Position numbers and translations under genes: made by a program
Assembly (NCBI GenBank): GCA_963709485.1
Contig: CAVPWE010000004.1
Coordinates: 1 to 64,000 of the forward strand
Length of the DNA stretch: 64,000 nucleotides
Source: JAXDBM01 sp963709485
GTDB lineage: Bacteria > Desulfobacterota > Syntrophia > Syntrophales > Fen-1087
Direction: 5' to 3'
Part shown: positions 49,785 to 58,729 of the stretch, in pieces
Layout of the letters: every line of letters starts with the position of its first letter
Position numbering within the stretch: position 1 is the first letter of the stretch
The notes under the pieces: generated by a model
The model's database searches: none
Seen by the model: only the letters and a program-made list of their open reading frames with translations
Told to the model about the DNA's origin: nothing

Positions 49785-52412
49785 CTACATGAATTTGAAC
49801 AATCGCCTGCGCAGGGATTCCAGTTGCGATCTGTCTTCCGTGAGCGCGTAGTGCGAGATCGGCTTTTTTTCGCCCTTGTCCCGGGTTTCGGTCACGATCA
49901 GGACTTCCGACTCCCGAAGAAAGCGCAGGGCGCTCTGGAAATTGGATTGCGACAGGGCCTCCGACCTGCGTATCTCGCCTTTCCGGTACATCTTCTCGCC
50001 GAGGCCCTGGATCTTTTTCATCAGATCCCGCTCCCGGCGGTTCTCTTTCTTCAGGTAGGCGCAGCCCCGAACCACCACCCAGTAGGACTCGATATAACTG
50101 CTGAGCAGGCCGGCAAACGGCTTCAGGTAGGTTCGTCCCCTCCCTTTGACTTCGATCCAGGCCTGCTCGTTGCGCTCCTCGCCGATGATCATTCCCTGGG
50201 CGTGCAGATAGGAAAGAACGTCATTCACCTCGTCCAGGTCGTCCCGGTCTTCGTCGAAGATAAACTCATGCCGGAACAGCTTTTTGAAATACCGGTAATC
50301 GTCCAGGATCTGATTGAGGGGAATCGTGTCATTGTCGTTCGAAAGAATGGATGTCGCGACGAAGCTGACGGGCAGGAAGTAATGGAGGATGTTGTTCTTG
50401 TAGTATTCCAGGCTCATCCGCTTTTCATCGTCGAGCGAGTAGACCACCTCTTCGAATTCGTCTTCCTCCTCTTCCTTGCCCACCCGGGAAATCAGCCCGG
50501 ACTGGTCGAACAGGAGCAGGGCGTCCCGGATGGCCTTTCGCCGGTTGGCCAGGGTTGCGGCCAGGCGGACCTGGCGGGCGGCCAGGTAATCGTAGAAGCG
50601 GTTCAGGACATTCATGAGATCGTTTTGAGACATCCCCCGGCGGTCGTGGCTCAGCAGGCCGGCGGAAATCAGGGCAAAGGGCGTCACGACGGATACCTTG
50701 CTGAGCTCCAGAACGATTTCATAGCCGATCTTGCGGTAGAGGCTCTGCCGTTCCTCCAGCGTCATCTCCTCGAACGTTTTCTCCTGGGCGGCCAGATAGG
50801 ACTTCACCTGCAGGGGTTCGCCGATGTTTACATAGACGCGCCCGTAGCGTTTGCGAAGCACTTTCGAGCTTTTGATCATGTCCATCGCCTTCTCCGTGGT
50901 CTTGGGCACGCCGCTGAGCTCACGGAGATAGGATTTCTCCTCGATCACCCGGTCGTATCCGATATACACGGGAATCAGGGCGAGGTCGTCGCAGGCCCCT
51001 TCCTTGTAGGCCTGGAGGATCATGGACAGCAGGCCGTACTTGGGCATGGCCATTTTCCCCGTCCGGCTCCGCCCCCCTTCGATGAAGAATTCCAGCGGCA
51101 GCCCCTCCTGAAGGAGCACTTTCAGATACTTGGCAAAGACCTCGCTGTACAGGGGATTGCCCTTGAAGCTCCGGCGCATGAAGAAAGCGCCCGATCTGCG
51201 AAAGATCGGACCCATGGGAAAGAAGGACATGTTGGTGCCGGCGGCAATGAAGGGAAGCTGGATGTTGTGCTTGTAAAAGACGTAGGACAGCAGGAGATAA
51301 TCGATATGGCTGCGGTGACAGGGGATGATGACAAAAGGCATTTTTTTGGAGATGTTCCGGATCTTGACCATCCCCTCCTGATCCACCACAACGCCGTCAT
51401 AGATGTTGTTCCACAGCCAGGTGAGGATCTTGTCCCAGATCTCGATGAACATTTCGTTGTAGTCGGCGGCAATTTCCCGAAGGTAGCGCCTGGCGTTCCG
51501 AACCAGTCGCGGGCGGGTCGTCCTGCCGCTGGCCGCCATGTCCTCCATGAACCGGACGAGGCCTTTGTCCCTGAGGACCATTCCCATCAGCTCGTCCCTG
51601 GATTTCAGGACGGGTCCGACCATCGTCGTTCTTTCCTCGTCGATGCGGTCAACCAGCTCCCCCCGCAGCCGCTGAACCATCTCCGCGGGATAGAGATTCT
51701 TGTGCTCCTCCGTGAAAGACGCGAGGTTGACCGGTTCCGCGGAAATCACAATGGCCTTCTTGGCGTAACGGAGAAAGGTCACCACCCGCTGCAGGACATT
51801 CGTGTTGTCCGTCTGCCCGAACAGGATATTGACAAGGTTCTCCTCCTCCTTGTCCCGCCGGCGCCCGTAGGTTACGAGCGCCGGGACGATCAGGACCGGC
51901 ACATCCAGTTCCTTCTGGGCGTCCAGCAGTTGCGTGACGGCGTCATCGGCATACCTGTCCTCGATGAATTCCGAACCGCCCAGGTGGATGATGGCGCTCT
52001 TTTTCTCCAGAATGATCCTTTTCAGATAGCCGGTTTTGTACGGGCTCAGGACGGTTCTTTTGAAAACGAGTCCGGACAGGAAGGAGCGGACGACCTGGAG
52101 GGCCTTGTCGAAAGGCTGCCAGAAGATCATGTTCACGCCGTGGGAATAAGCGGGTTTCGGTATTCCCTTCAGATTGGCCAGCTCTCTCAGGATCAGGCTG
52201 TTGAGCTGGCTTTTCTGCTTGAGCGCATAGACAACGACTCCTGTTTCGGCGAACCCTTTCAGCGATTCGACATCGTGGTCCGCAATCTGGATCTTGGACA
52301 ATGCTTTGTCGACCAGCCAGTACAGGGGGAAATTGTTGCGCTCATAGATGCATTCAGGGTAGTACTCCCCCTTGTCTTGCAGCCATGATTTCAGGCCGGA
52401 AAGGATGGACAT
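49785..52412 (-). CDS. plsB: Glycerol-3-phosphate acyltransferase PlsB
   Basis: 875-residue membrane-associated enzyme that makes lysophosphatidate, the first step of phospholipid synthesis. Acyltransferase motif I is IPCHRSHIDYLLLSYVFY (H-x4-D) and motif III FFIEGGRSRTGK; a large C-terminal domain (DQSGLISR onward) completes the family. ATG 52412 gives the normal start MSILSGLKSWLQD; the frame continues upstream into ptsI. Only 14 bases separate it from ptsI, so it is probably in the PTS transcript. Confidence 0.93.
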   Translation of the reverse strand: MSILSGLKSWLQDKGEYYPECIYERNNFPLYWLVDKALSKIQIADHDVESLKGFAETGVVVYALKQKSQLNSLILRELANLKGIPKPAYSHGVNMIFWQPFDKALQVVRSFLSGLVFKRTVLSPYKTGYLKRIILEKKSAIIHLGGSEFIEDRYADDAVTQLLDAQKELDVPVLIVPALVTYGRRRDKEEENLVNILFGQTDNTNVLQRVVTFLRYAKKAIVISAEPVNLASFTEEHKNLYPAEMVQRLRGELVDRIDEERTTMVGPVLKSRDELMGMVLRDKGLVRFMEDMAASGRTTRPRLVRNARRYLREIAADYNEMFIEIWDKILTWLWNNIYDGVVVDQEGMVKIRNISKKMPFVIIPCHRSHIDYLLLSYVFYKHNIQLPFIAAGTNMSFFPMGPIFRRSGAFFMRRSFKGNPLYSEVFAKYLKVLLQEGLPLEFFIEGGRSRTGKMAMPKYGLLSMILQAYKEGACDDLALIPVYIGYDRVIEEKSYLRELSGVPKTTEKAMDMIKSSKVLRKRYGRVYVNIGEPLQVKSYLAAQEKTFEEMTLEERQSLYRKIGYEIVLELSKVSVVTPFALISAGLLSHDRRGMSQNDLMNVLNRFYDYLAARQVRLAATLANRRKAIRDALLLFDQSGLISRVGKEEEEDEFEEVVYSLDDEKRMSLEYYKNNILHYFLPVSFVATSILSNDNDTIPLNQILDDYRYFKKLFRHEFIFDEDRDDLDEVNDVLSYLHAQGMIIGEERNEQAWIEVKGRGRTYLKPFAGLLSSYIESYWVVVRGCAYLKKENRRERDLMKKIQGLGEKMYRKGEIRRSEALSQSNFQSALRFLRESEVLIVTETRDKGEKKPISHYALTEDRSQLESLRRRLFKFM

Positions 52413-52426
52413 GGTGATGGTTCGCC

Positions 52427-54205
52427 TCAGTGTTCGTTGTTCGGAAATTCTTCCGGAAACCGTTCCTGCATGGTTTTGCCCACCCACGCGCGGATCTCTG
52501 TCGCCGTCGCGAAAGTCATGACCTTCTTCAACAGTGCCTTGGCCTCTTTCAGCGTCGAGCCCCGGATGATCTTCTTGACCCGGGGGATGGCCAGGGGATT
52601 CATGCTCAGCTCGTCCAGTTCAAGGCCCAGCAGGACCATCGTGTATGCCGCCTCTCCCGCCATTTCCCCGCACATGGCCACGCGGATCCCCGCATCATGG
52701 CCGGTTTTCACGACCCGCTGGATCAGCCTCAGAACGGCGGGGTGCAGCGGTTCATAGAGGTAGGTCACCCGCTCGTTCACCCGGTCGATGGCGAGGGCGT
52801 ACTGGATCAGATCGTTGGTGCCGATGCTGAAGAAATCGACTTCCCGGGCCAGTTGATCCGCCATGACGACGGCTGAGGGGACTTCGATCATCACCCCGAT
52901 TTCGATGTCCTCGCCCACGGGGACTCCCTGCTTGGTCAGGTCGTCCTTCACCTCGCGAAAGATCTGCTTCGCCTTCTGAATTTCCTCGATGCCGGAAATC
53001 ATCGGAAAGAGGACCCTCGTTTTGCCGTAGGCGCTGGCGCGGAGCATGCCCCGCAACTGGACCTTGAACAGATCGACTTCCTTGAGGCAGAAGCGGATCG
53101 CCCGCAGACCCATCTGCGGGTTCATCTCCTTGGCCAGTTTCGGGTCAGAGAGAAACTTGTCTCCGCCGAGATCGAAGGTGCGAATGGTGGACCAGTTCAG
53201 CTTCTCCGTCTCCACCACCCGCCTGTAAATGGAGAAGTGATCCTCCTCGGACGGCAGCTGCTCGCGGTTGATATAAATAAACTCGGTCCGGTATAGGCCG
53301 ATCCCGTCGGCGCCGTGGCTGATGACGGAGGGAATCTCCTCGATGAATTCGATGTTTCCCCCGATTTCGATGTGACGGCCGTCCCGGGTGACGGCGGGAA
53401 GGAGGGCATCCTTGAGCGACATCTCCCGCGTTTCTTCATGGTGCCTCTTTTTGACTTCATACCGCCGGACGATTTCCGGCTCGGGATTTACGATCACCAG
53501 TCCGGCCGAACCGTCAATGATGATCACATCGTTGGTTCGGACCCGGCGGGTGATGCTCTCCAGTCCGACGACGGCGGGGATCTCGATGGAGCGGGCCACG
53601 ATCGCCGTATGGGAGGTTTTCCCCCCGATATCCGTCGCAAATCCCTGAACCTTCTCAATTTTCATCTGGGCCGTATCTGCCGGCGACAGATCCGCGGCAA
53701 TGATGACGACCCCCTCTCCGATCGGCGGCATCACCTCGCACTGCCTGCCGCCAAGATTTCTCAGGATCATCTGGCCGACATAGCGGATATCGCTGAAGCG
53801 CCCCTTGAGGTATTCGTCTTCAACCCTGTCGAAGAGCTGGCGATACCGGTCGATGGTCATGCGGACCGCCCACTCCGCATTGACGCACATCTTTTTGATG
53901 TACTGAATTGTCCGGTTGACGAATTTCCGGTCCTTGAGAATCATGATGTGGACATCCATGATGTAATGCGGCTCCATCACCTTCAGATGGCTCAGTTTCT
54001 TCTTGATCCCGAGGAGCTGCTTCTCCGATTCCTGCAGGGCGTTCCGGAAACGTTCAATTTCCGGGGGAATCAGGCTGCAATCGTCCAGCTTGTAGACGGA
54101 GATCTGGGCGTCGAGGCGGTCGAACAGATAGGCCTTTCCGATCACGATGCCCGGAGAGACGCCGATCCCCTTCAGTACGAAGGTTTTTTTTACGGGGTCA
54201 GTCAT
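52427..54205 (-). CDS. ptsI: PTS phosphoenolpyruvate-protein phosphotransferase (enzyme I)
   Basis: 592 residues. The phosphorylated histidine is His199 in GGKTSHTAIVARS; the PEP-binding TIM barrel carries NPQMGLRAIRF, VLFPMISG, FFSIGTNDLIQYALAIDR and the C-terminal CGEMAGE. It transfers phosphate from PEP to HPr in the cytoplasm. No GAF domain, so not the PtsP type. The gene follows HPr by 33 bases. With only an EIID membrane component nearby the system may be regulatory rather than for sugar import (inference). Confidence 0.95.
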   Translation of the reverse strand: MTDPVKKTFVLKGIGVSPGIVIGKAYLFDRLDAQISVYKLDDCSLIPPEIERFRNALQESEKQLLGIKKKLSHLKVMEPHYIMDVHIMILKDRKFVNRTIQYIKKMCVNAEWAVRMTIDRYRQLFDRVEDEYLKGRFSDIRYVGQMILRNLGGRQCEVMPPIGEGVVIIAADLSPADTAQMKIEKVQGFATDIGGKTSHTAIVARSIEIPAVVGLESITRRVRTNDVIIIDGSAGLVIVNPEPEIVRRYEVKKRHHEETREMSLKDALLPAVTRDGRHIEIGGNIEFIEEIPSVISHGADGIGLYRTEFIYINREQLPSEEDHFSIYRRVVETEKLNWSTIRTFDLGGDKFLSDPKLAKEMNPQMGLRAIRFCLKEVDLFKVQLRGMLRASAYGKTRVLFPMISGIEEIQKAKQIFREVKDDLTKQGVPVGEDIEIGVMIEVPSAVVMADQLAREVDFFSIGTNDLIQYALAIDRVNERVTYLYEPLHPAVLRLIQRVVKTGHDAGIRVAMCGEMAGEAAYTMVLLGLELDELSMNPLAIPRVKKIIRGSTLKEAKALLKKVMTFATATEIRAWVGKTMQERFPEEFPNNEH

Positions 54206-54238
54206 TCACAGAGTCCCTTTTTTGCATCCCGAAATTTT

Positions 54239-54502
54239 TCAATCCTCACCGAACTTGTCTTCAATCAGGCGGCCCAGCGCCTCCATGGCCTCTTGGGCAT
54301 CGGCGCCTTCCGTCCGGACGATCAGGCGGCTTCCCTGGGGGCAGCCCAGCGTCAGGATGCCCAGCAGGCTTTTGCCGTTGACTTCCAGCCCGTCCTTTTC
54401 AAAAAAAATCCTGCATTTGAATTTGACCCCCACCTGAACGAGCTTGGCGGCGGCGCGGGCATGCATCCCCAGCTTGTTTCGTATTTCGAAAGTCTTCGTC
54501 AA
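54239..54502 (-). CDS. ptsH: HPr phosphocarrier protein
   Basis: 87 residues. The phosphorylation site His14 is in LGMHARAAAK and the regulatory-type serine Ser45 in NGKSLLGIL. It accepts phosphate from enzyme I and passes it to EIIA. HPr kinase, which would act on the serine, is not in the window. Lies between EIID (7 bases upstream) and ptsI on the minus strand. Confidence 0.95.
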   Translation of the reverse strand: MTKTFEIRNKLGMHARAAAKLVQVGVKFKCRIFFEKDGLEVNGKSLLGILTLGCPQGSRLIVRTEGADAQEAMEALGRLIEDKFGED

Positions 54503-54509
54503 ATTCAGA

Positions 54510-55247
54510 TCACAGGGAAAACAGGGTCAACAGAGCAGCCATTCCATATAAAAGCAGGATGGCGGAAGCTCCTTTTTTCAACATCCAGAAACAGAGAAGA
54601 ACGGCAGCCAGAGCAAGAAAACCCGCAAGCACTGCCGGGGCGCCGCTCAGCGCATGGCTTGTGCTTTGCGCCGCCAGGGCCGCCAGGGTGCCCAGCATGG
54701 CCAGGGACAGCCAGCGGATTTTTCCGGCCGCCGCGGGCAGATTCATGGCGCTGATAAAACGAATTCCGTCCCTGCCCCGGCGGTAGCCTTCCAGAAACCC
54801 TCTGCACCGCACCCATAAATGCAGGGGATTGTAAACGATCAGAAACAGAACGGGCGCGAGAACAAACCCTTCCCGTGCCAGAAGGACGGCCAGAATCACC
54901 GAAAAGGGCCTCCAGGCGCCCCAGAAAAAGGTGTCACCGATGGCCGCATAGGGCCCCATGAGGGTATGTTTCACCTCGCTGCAAACTGGACCGGCCTGAT
55001 CTGCCTCCGTCGTCTCCTCCAGCTTGACAACCGATCCGATCACGGGGCCGGAGAGATAGGGATGGGTGTTGAATCCCTCCAGATGCCTGACCAGAAACCG
55101 GGAAACCTCCTTCTTGTCCCCGCACTTCTGACGGATCAGCGGGATCATGGCATGGGCAAAGCCCAGATTCTGCATCCGCCAGAAATTGAATGAAGCGTGG
55201 ATGAGGAGGGACCTCAAAAATATCCTGATCAGACAGGATGTCCTCAT
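54510..55247 (-). CDS. PTS mannose/fructose/sorbose family IID component
   Basis: 245 residues. SLLIHASFNFWRMQNLGFAHAM is the EIID N-terminal hallmark, and MGPYAAIGDTFFWGAWRPF with several membrane segments follows. Normally pairs with EIIC to form the sugar channel. No EIIA, EIIB or EIIC gene is found within the next 8 kb upstream, where larB, larC, bla and nrdJ lie, so it is an orphan here. The ribosome site is weak. It is the first gene of the EIID-ptsH-ptsI-plsB run. Confidence 0.88.
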   Translation of the reverse strand: MRTSCLIRIFLRSLLIHASFNFWRMQNLGFAHAMIPLIRQKCGDKKEVSRFLVRHLEGFNTHPYLSGPVIGSVVKLEETTEADQAGPVCSEVKHTLMGPYAAIGDTFFWGAWRPFSVILAVLLAREGFVLAPVLFLIVYNPLHLWVRCRGFLEGYRRGRDGIRFISAMNLPAAAGKIRWLSLAMLGTLAALAAQSTSHALSGAPAVLAGFLALAAVLLCFWMLKKGASAILLLYGMAALLTLFSL

Positions 55248-55449
55248 GCCGGCAGAAATCCCGTTTTCAATGTCGTTTCGCTCACAATCTCAATTGTTAC
55301 GGATCAGCGATTCGCGTAGCATAAACAGTCCATGAAGTCAATCCATTCAAATGCTTATTCTCTCGCCCGTCCCTGCGGAGCAGCGCTTTCGGGAAAGCCT
55401 GCCGGTCATTGCCGCGGAAGGGGGTGCCTGGAAGGGTCTTCACGGAAGT

Positions 55450-56199
55450 TCATTGCAGCTTGTTGATCATGCTGGCCATGTAACCGGCGCCGAAGCCATT
55501 GTCTATGTTGACGACACAGACGCCGCCGGCGCAACTGTTGAGCATGGACAGCAGCGCGGCCAATCCCTGAAAGCTGGCGCCGTATCCGACACTGGTCGGT
55601 ACGGCGATGACGGGCCTGTCCACAAGCCCGCCGATCAGGCTGGGAAGCGCCCCTTCCATCCCCGCGACCACGACGATGACCCTTGAGCCCCGTATGACGT
55701 CCAGCTTGTCGAAGAGCCGGTGCACGCCGGCGACGCCGACATCGACGATCCGCTCAACCCGGTTTCCGAAAAATTCAGCGGTGACGGCAGCTTCTTCGGC
55801 CACGGGCAGATCGGAGGTCCCCGCCGTGACCACGGCGATGTAGCTTTCCGGCACCGCGGGCTCCGTTTTCTTGATCGTGATGGCTCCGGCCAGCGGATGA
55901 TAACGGGCGTCCGGATGGCTTTTCTTCACCTCCCGGAAGAGGTCTTCACCGGCCCTCGTCGCCAGGACGTTGCAGGGTTTTGTAAGCATGCCCTCGATGA
56001 TTCGGTTCACCTGCTCCGCGGTCTTCCCGGGGCAGTAGATCACCTCCGGGTAACCGACCCGAAGTTCCCGGTGCGTGTCGATTTTCGCGCAACCCACGTC
56101 CAGGTAAGACAGGTCCTTCAGGCGGTTGACGCCCTGTTCGATACTGAGCCTCCCGTCGCGGATGTCTTTCAGCAGCGTTTCCAGCAGGCTCGCGTTCAT
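55450..56199 (-). CDS. larB: Nickel-pincer cofactor biosynthesis protein LarB
   Basis: 249 residues, AIR-carboxylase-like fold: YIAVVTAGTSDLPVAEEAAV, VAGMEGALPSLIGGLV and VPTSVGYGASFQGLAALLSML are hallmarks. LarB carboxylates and hydrolyses nicotinate adenine dinucleotide, the first step to the nickel-pincer nucleotide used by lactate racemase and related LarA enzymes. GGAGGA lies seven bases before the ATG. It follows larC by 61 bases. No larE or larA is in the window. Confidence 0.93.
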   Translation of the reverse strand: MNASLLETLLKDIRDGRLSIEQGVNRLKDLSYLDVGCAKIDTHRELRVGYPEVIYCPGKTAEQVNRIIEGMLTKPCNVLATRAGEDLFREVKKSHPDARYHPLAGAITIKKTEPAVPESYIAVVTAGTSDLPVAEEAAVTAEFFGNRVERIVDVGVAGVHRLFDKLDVIRGSRVIVVVAGMEGALPSLIGGLVDRPVIAVPTSVGYGASFQGLAALLSMLNSCAGGVCVVNIDNGFGAGYMASMINKLQ

Positions 56200-56260
56200 G
56201 CGGCCGTCCTCCGCAGCGTTTTTCGCCCGGCTGGCGTCGGGTTTTCTATTCGGCAGCGGC

Positions 56261-57460
56261 TCATGGTTTGTTTTCTGATTTCAGCGCGTCGTAAATTTCC
56301 TTCAGGGCAACGTTCTTTTCCCCGGCGAGCCTCTTGCAGTCCTCGTACTCCGGCTTGGATTTGATTCTTCGACCCCGGAAGCAGGCGTGCTTCACGGAGA
56401 CCTCCCCGTATTGGGTGGTCTGCCGGGAATATTCTTTCCGCAGCACGGCCTTGGAAACGGGGTAAACCCTCAGGCCGAAGGTCGAGGTCTGCAGCCAGAA
56501 AACCGCCTCCATGGCCTCCCTCTCTTCGGCCGCGCAAAGGACGCTGATTTTCACGGCCGGCCGCGATTTTTTCATGATGACAGGGGTGAGGAATACGTCC
56601 TGGGCGCCGCCGGCCAGGAAGGCATCCATGATGAAATCGTACATCTCGGGGTTCATGTCGTCGATGTTGCATTCCATCATGATGGCGTCCTGCCTGGAAA
56701 CGTCACCGGCAACGGACTCCTGTTCCATTTCTCCGAGAAAAACACGGAGAACATTCGGAATTTCCCCGTTTCTCTGTCCAATTCCGTAGCCTGTTTTCGT
56801 CGGGGTGAATCGAATCTGATCCGTAAACCGGTCCACCGTCGCCGCCAGAATGGCCGCCCCGGTCGGCGTGGTGGATTCAAAGGGGACAGCCCCCGTTTTG
56901 ACGGGGATCCCCCTGAGGATTTCAGCCGTTGCCGGCGCGGGAACGGGCAATATCCCATGATCGCAACGGACAAGGCCGCCCCCCGTTTGCACGGCCGAAG
57001 AAAGGATCCGGTCGGCCTTTAAATGATCGAGACAGATCGCTGCGCCGACAATGTCGACAACGGAATCGACGGCCCCGACCTCATGGAAATGGACGTCTTC
57101 GATCCTGCGGCCGTGAACCTTCGCCTCGGCCTCGGCCAGCTTTTCGAATATATTCAGGCTGACCGCTTTGACAGACTCGGACAGGTCGCATTCACGGATC
57201 AGTTTGACGATGTCCGCGAACCTCCTGTGGCCGGTGTGCCGGCCCGGGGAGGCATCCCGTCCGGGCAAAAGCAGGACATCCACCCTTGTGCCCGCGATGC
57301 CGCGGCGGTGGTCTTTTTTGATGCCGATTTCATATCCGCCGATGTTCAGTTTTTTCAGTTCGCCGGTCAGGTATTCCGGGTCAACGCCGAGGTCGATCAT
57401 GGCGCCGAGGTTCATATCCCCGCTGATTCCGGCAAAACAGTCGTAATAGAGTATTTTCAT
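56261..57460 (-). CDS. larC: Nickel-pincer cofactor biosynthesis protein LarC
   Basis: 399 residues in one frame (in Lactobacillus LarC needs a programmed frameshift). Hallmarks: ILYYDCFAGISGDMNLGAM, VHFHEVGAVDSVVDIVG, ESTTPTGAAILA and METN-type ECNIDDMNPEMY. LarC inserts nickel using CTP to finish the pincer cofactor. The start is the ATG at 57460 with GGGA just upstream; three more residues are possible from 57469. It leads the larC-larB pair. Confidence 0.93.
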   Translation of the reverse strand: MKILYYDCFAGISGDMNLGAMIDLGVDPEYLTGELKKLNIGGYEIGIKKDHRRGIAGTRVDVLLLPGRDASPGRHTGHRRFADIVKLIRECDLSESVKAVSLNIFEKLAEAEAKVHGRRIEDVHFHEVGAVDSVVDIVGAAICLDHLKADRILSSAVQTGGGLVRCDHGILPVPAPATAEILRGIPVKTGAVPFESTTPTGAAILAATVDRFTDQIRFTPTKTGYGIGQRNGEIPNVLRVFLGEMEQESVAGDVSRQDAIMMECNIDDMNPEMYDFIMDAFLAGGAQDVFLTPVIMKKSRPAVKISVLCAAEEREAMEAVFWLQTSTFGLRVYPVSKAVLRKEYSRQTTQYGEVSVKHACFRGRRIKSKPEYEDCKRLAGEKNVALKEIYDALKSENKP

Positions 57461-57478
57461 GTTTCCCATGCCTCTCTG

Positions 57479-57497
57479 GTTAGAGATTTATTCTAAC
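57479..57497. promoter_or_regulatory. Inverted repeat upstream of larC (possible operator)
   Basis: GTTAGA and TCTAAC, six-base perfect arms with a seven-base spacer, located 19-37 bases before the larC start in the divergent larC/bla intergenic region. No direct evidence of binding. Confidence 0.3.
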
Positions 57498-57639
57498 ACG
57501 TTCCCGCGCCCGGCGACAACCGGTATTGTGAAAGGGTCTCCGCCCGGTCTCAAGGAATGGATGGAAGGGGATTTTAAGAAGGGAATTCACCGCACGCGGC
57601 GCTTTACGGGAACGTGAAGATGCGCTATGAGGCAAAATC

Positions 57640-58710
57640 ATGGCGGTGTGGATAATGATGAAGAAGGGAATGCAGACGGCAAAACGCCTGATGATGGTCT
57701 GGGTGATCCTGGCTCTCCTTCCGGCCGGGCTTCTGTGCGCGCAAAAGGATTCGACGTCCCTGCCGGGCCAGGCCCCGCGCGGCCCGCGGGAGATGCTCGC
57801 GTCGGAAATCGGGCGGCTGGCCCGGCTGTCCGGCGGCGTCGTGGGGGTCAGCGCCATTCATATCGAATCGCAAAAGCGCATTTCCGTCAACGGCCGGGAA
57901 CGCTTTCCCATGGCCAGCGCCTACAAGATTCCCATCGCGGTTCAGCTGATGACCCTCGTGGACCGCGGTGAACTGGAGTGGAACCGCATGGTCGACATCC
58001 GGGAGACGGATCTGCGGCCCGGAAGCGGCGTCCTTGCGAAGCTTTTTAACAGGCCGGGACTCGTCGTTTCCCTTCGGAATCTTTTTGAGATCATGATGGT
58101 GGTCAGCGACAATACGGCCACCGACGCGCTCCTTTCGGCTGCGGGCGGCCCCGGCGCCGTTACCCGCCGGATGAAGGCGATCGGCATCGGCGACATCGAT
58201 GTCAGCCGCTCCGTGATCGAAATGATTGCCGCTTCTTCCGGTATTCAAAAGCTGCCGCCCGACACGACGCCCGCGCGGTTCGATCGGCTGGAAAGGGAGG
58301 CGGACCCGGGCGTGAAGAAAAAAATGAGAAGGCAGTTCGACGCGGACGGACGGGATACCGCAACGCCCGACGCAATGGTGTCTCTCCTGCAGGGCATTTA
58401 CCGGGGGGATTTTCTGAAAACGGAGAGCGCGGGCATGCTCCTCGATGCCATGCAGCGGAGCCAGACCGGAGAAGCGCGCTTGAAGGGAATGCTGCCCCCC
58501 GGAACGCCCGTTGCCCACAAGAGCGGCACGCTGGGCGGTTCGACAAACGATGTCGGCGTGATTACCCTTCCCGATGACGGCGGGCACGTGGCGATCGCGA
58601 TTTTCGTCAAGGCGTCAAAAAGAGAGGCGCCGGAGCGGGAAAAGGCGATTGCCGAGATTGCCAGGGCCGTTTATGACTTCTACCTCTTCGGATGCCCGGC
58701 ATCGCCCTGA
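57640..58710 (+). CDS. Class A serine beta-lactamase
   Basis: 356 residues with a hydrophobic export segment (about 16-34). Class A catalytic motifs are all present: SAYK at 93-96, SDN at 156-158 and KSG at 294-296; the general base is probably Glu194 in the short omega-type loop SVIEMI. It should hydrolyse beta-lactams in the periplasm; spectrum cannot be judged. GAGG lies eight bases before the ATG. Divergent from larC; no ampR-like regulator is adjacent. A chromosomal, resident gene is likely since no mobile element flanks it. Confidence 0.88.
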   Translation: MAVWIMMKKGMQTAKRLMMVWVILALLPAGLLCAQKDSTSLPGQAPRGPREMLASEIGRLARLSGGVVGVSAIHIESQKRISVNGRERFPMASAYKIPIAVQLMTLVDRGELEWNRMVDIRETDLRPGSGVLAKLFNRPGLVVSLRNLFEIMMVVSDNTATDALLSAAGGPGAVTRRMKAIGIGDIDVSRSVIEMIAASSGIQKLPPDTTPARFDRLEREADPGVKKKMRRQFDADGRDTATPDAMVSLLQGIYRGDFLKTESAGMLLDAMQRSQTGEARLKGMLPPGTPVAHKSGTLGGSTNDVGVITLPDDGGHVAIAIFVKASKREAPEREKAIAEIARAVYDFYLFGCPASP

Positions 58711-58729
58711 ACGGGCCATTGCCGCGCCT

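Noticed and set aside
49707..52388. 893-codon plus-strand frame over plsB
   Set aside because: Antisense to plsB, which is certain from its HRSHIDY and EGGRSRTGK motifs.
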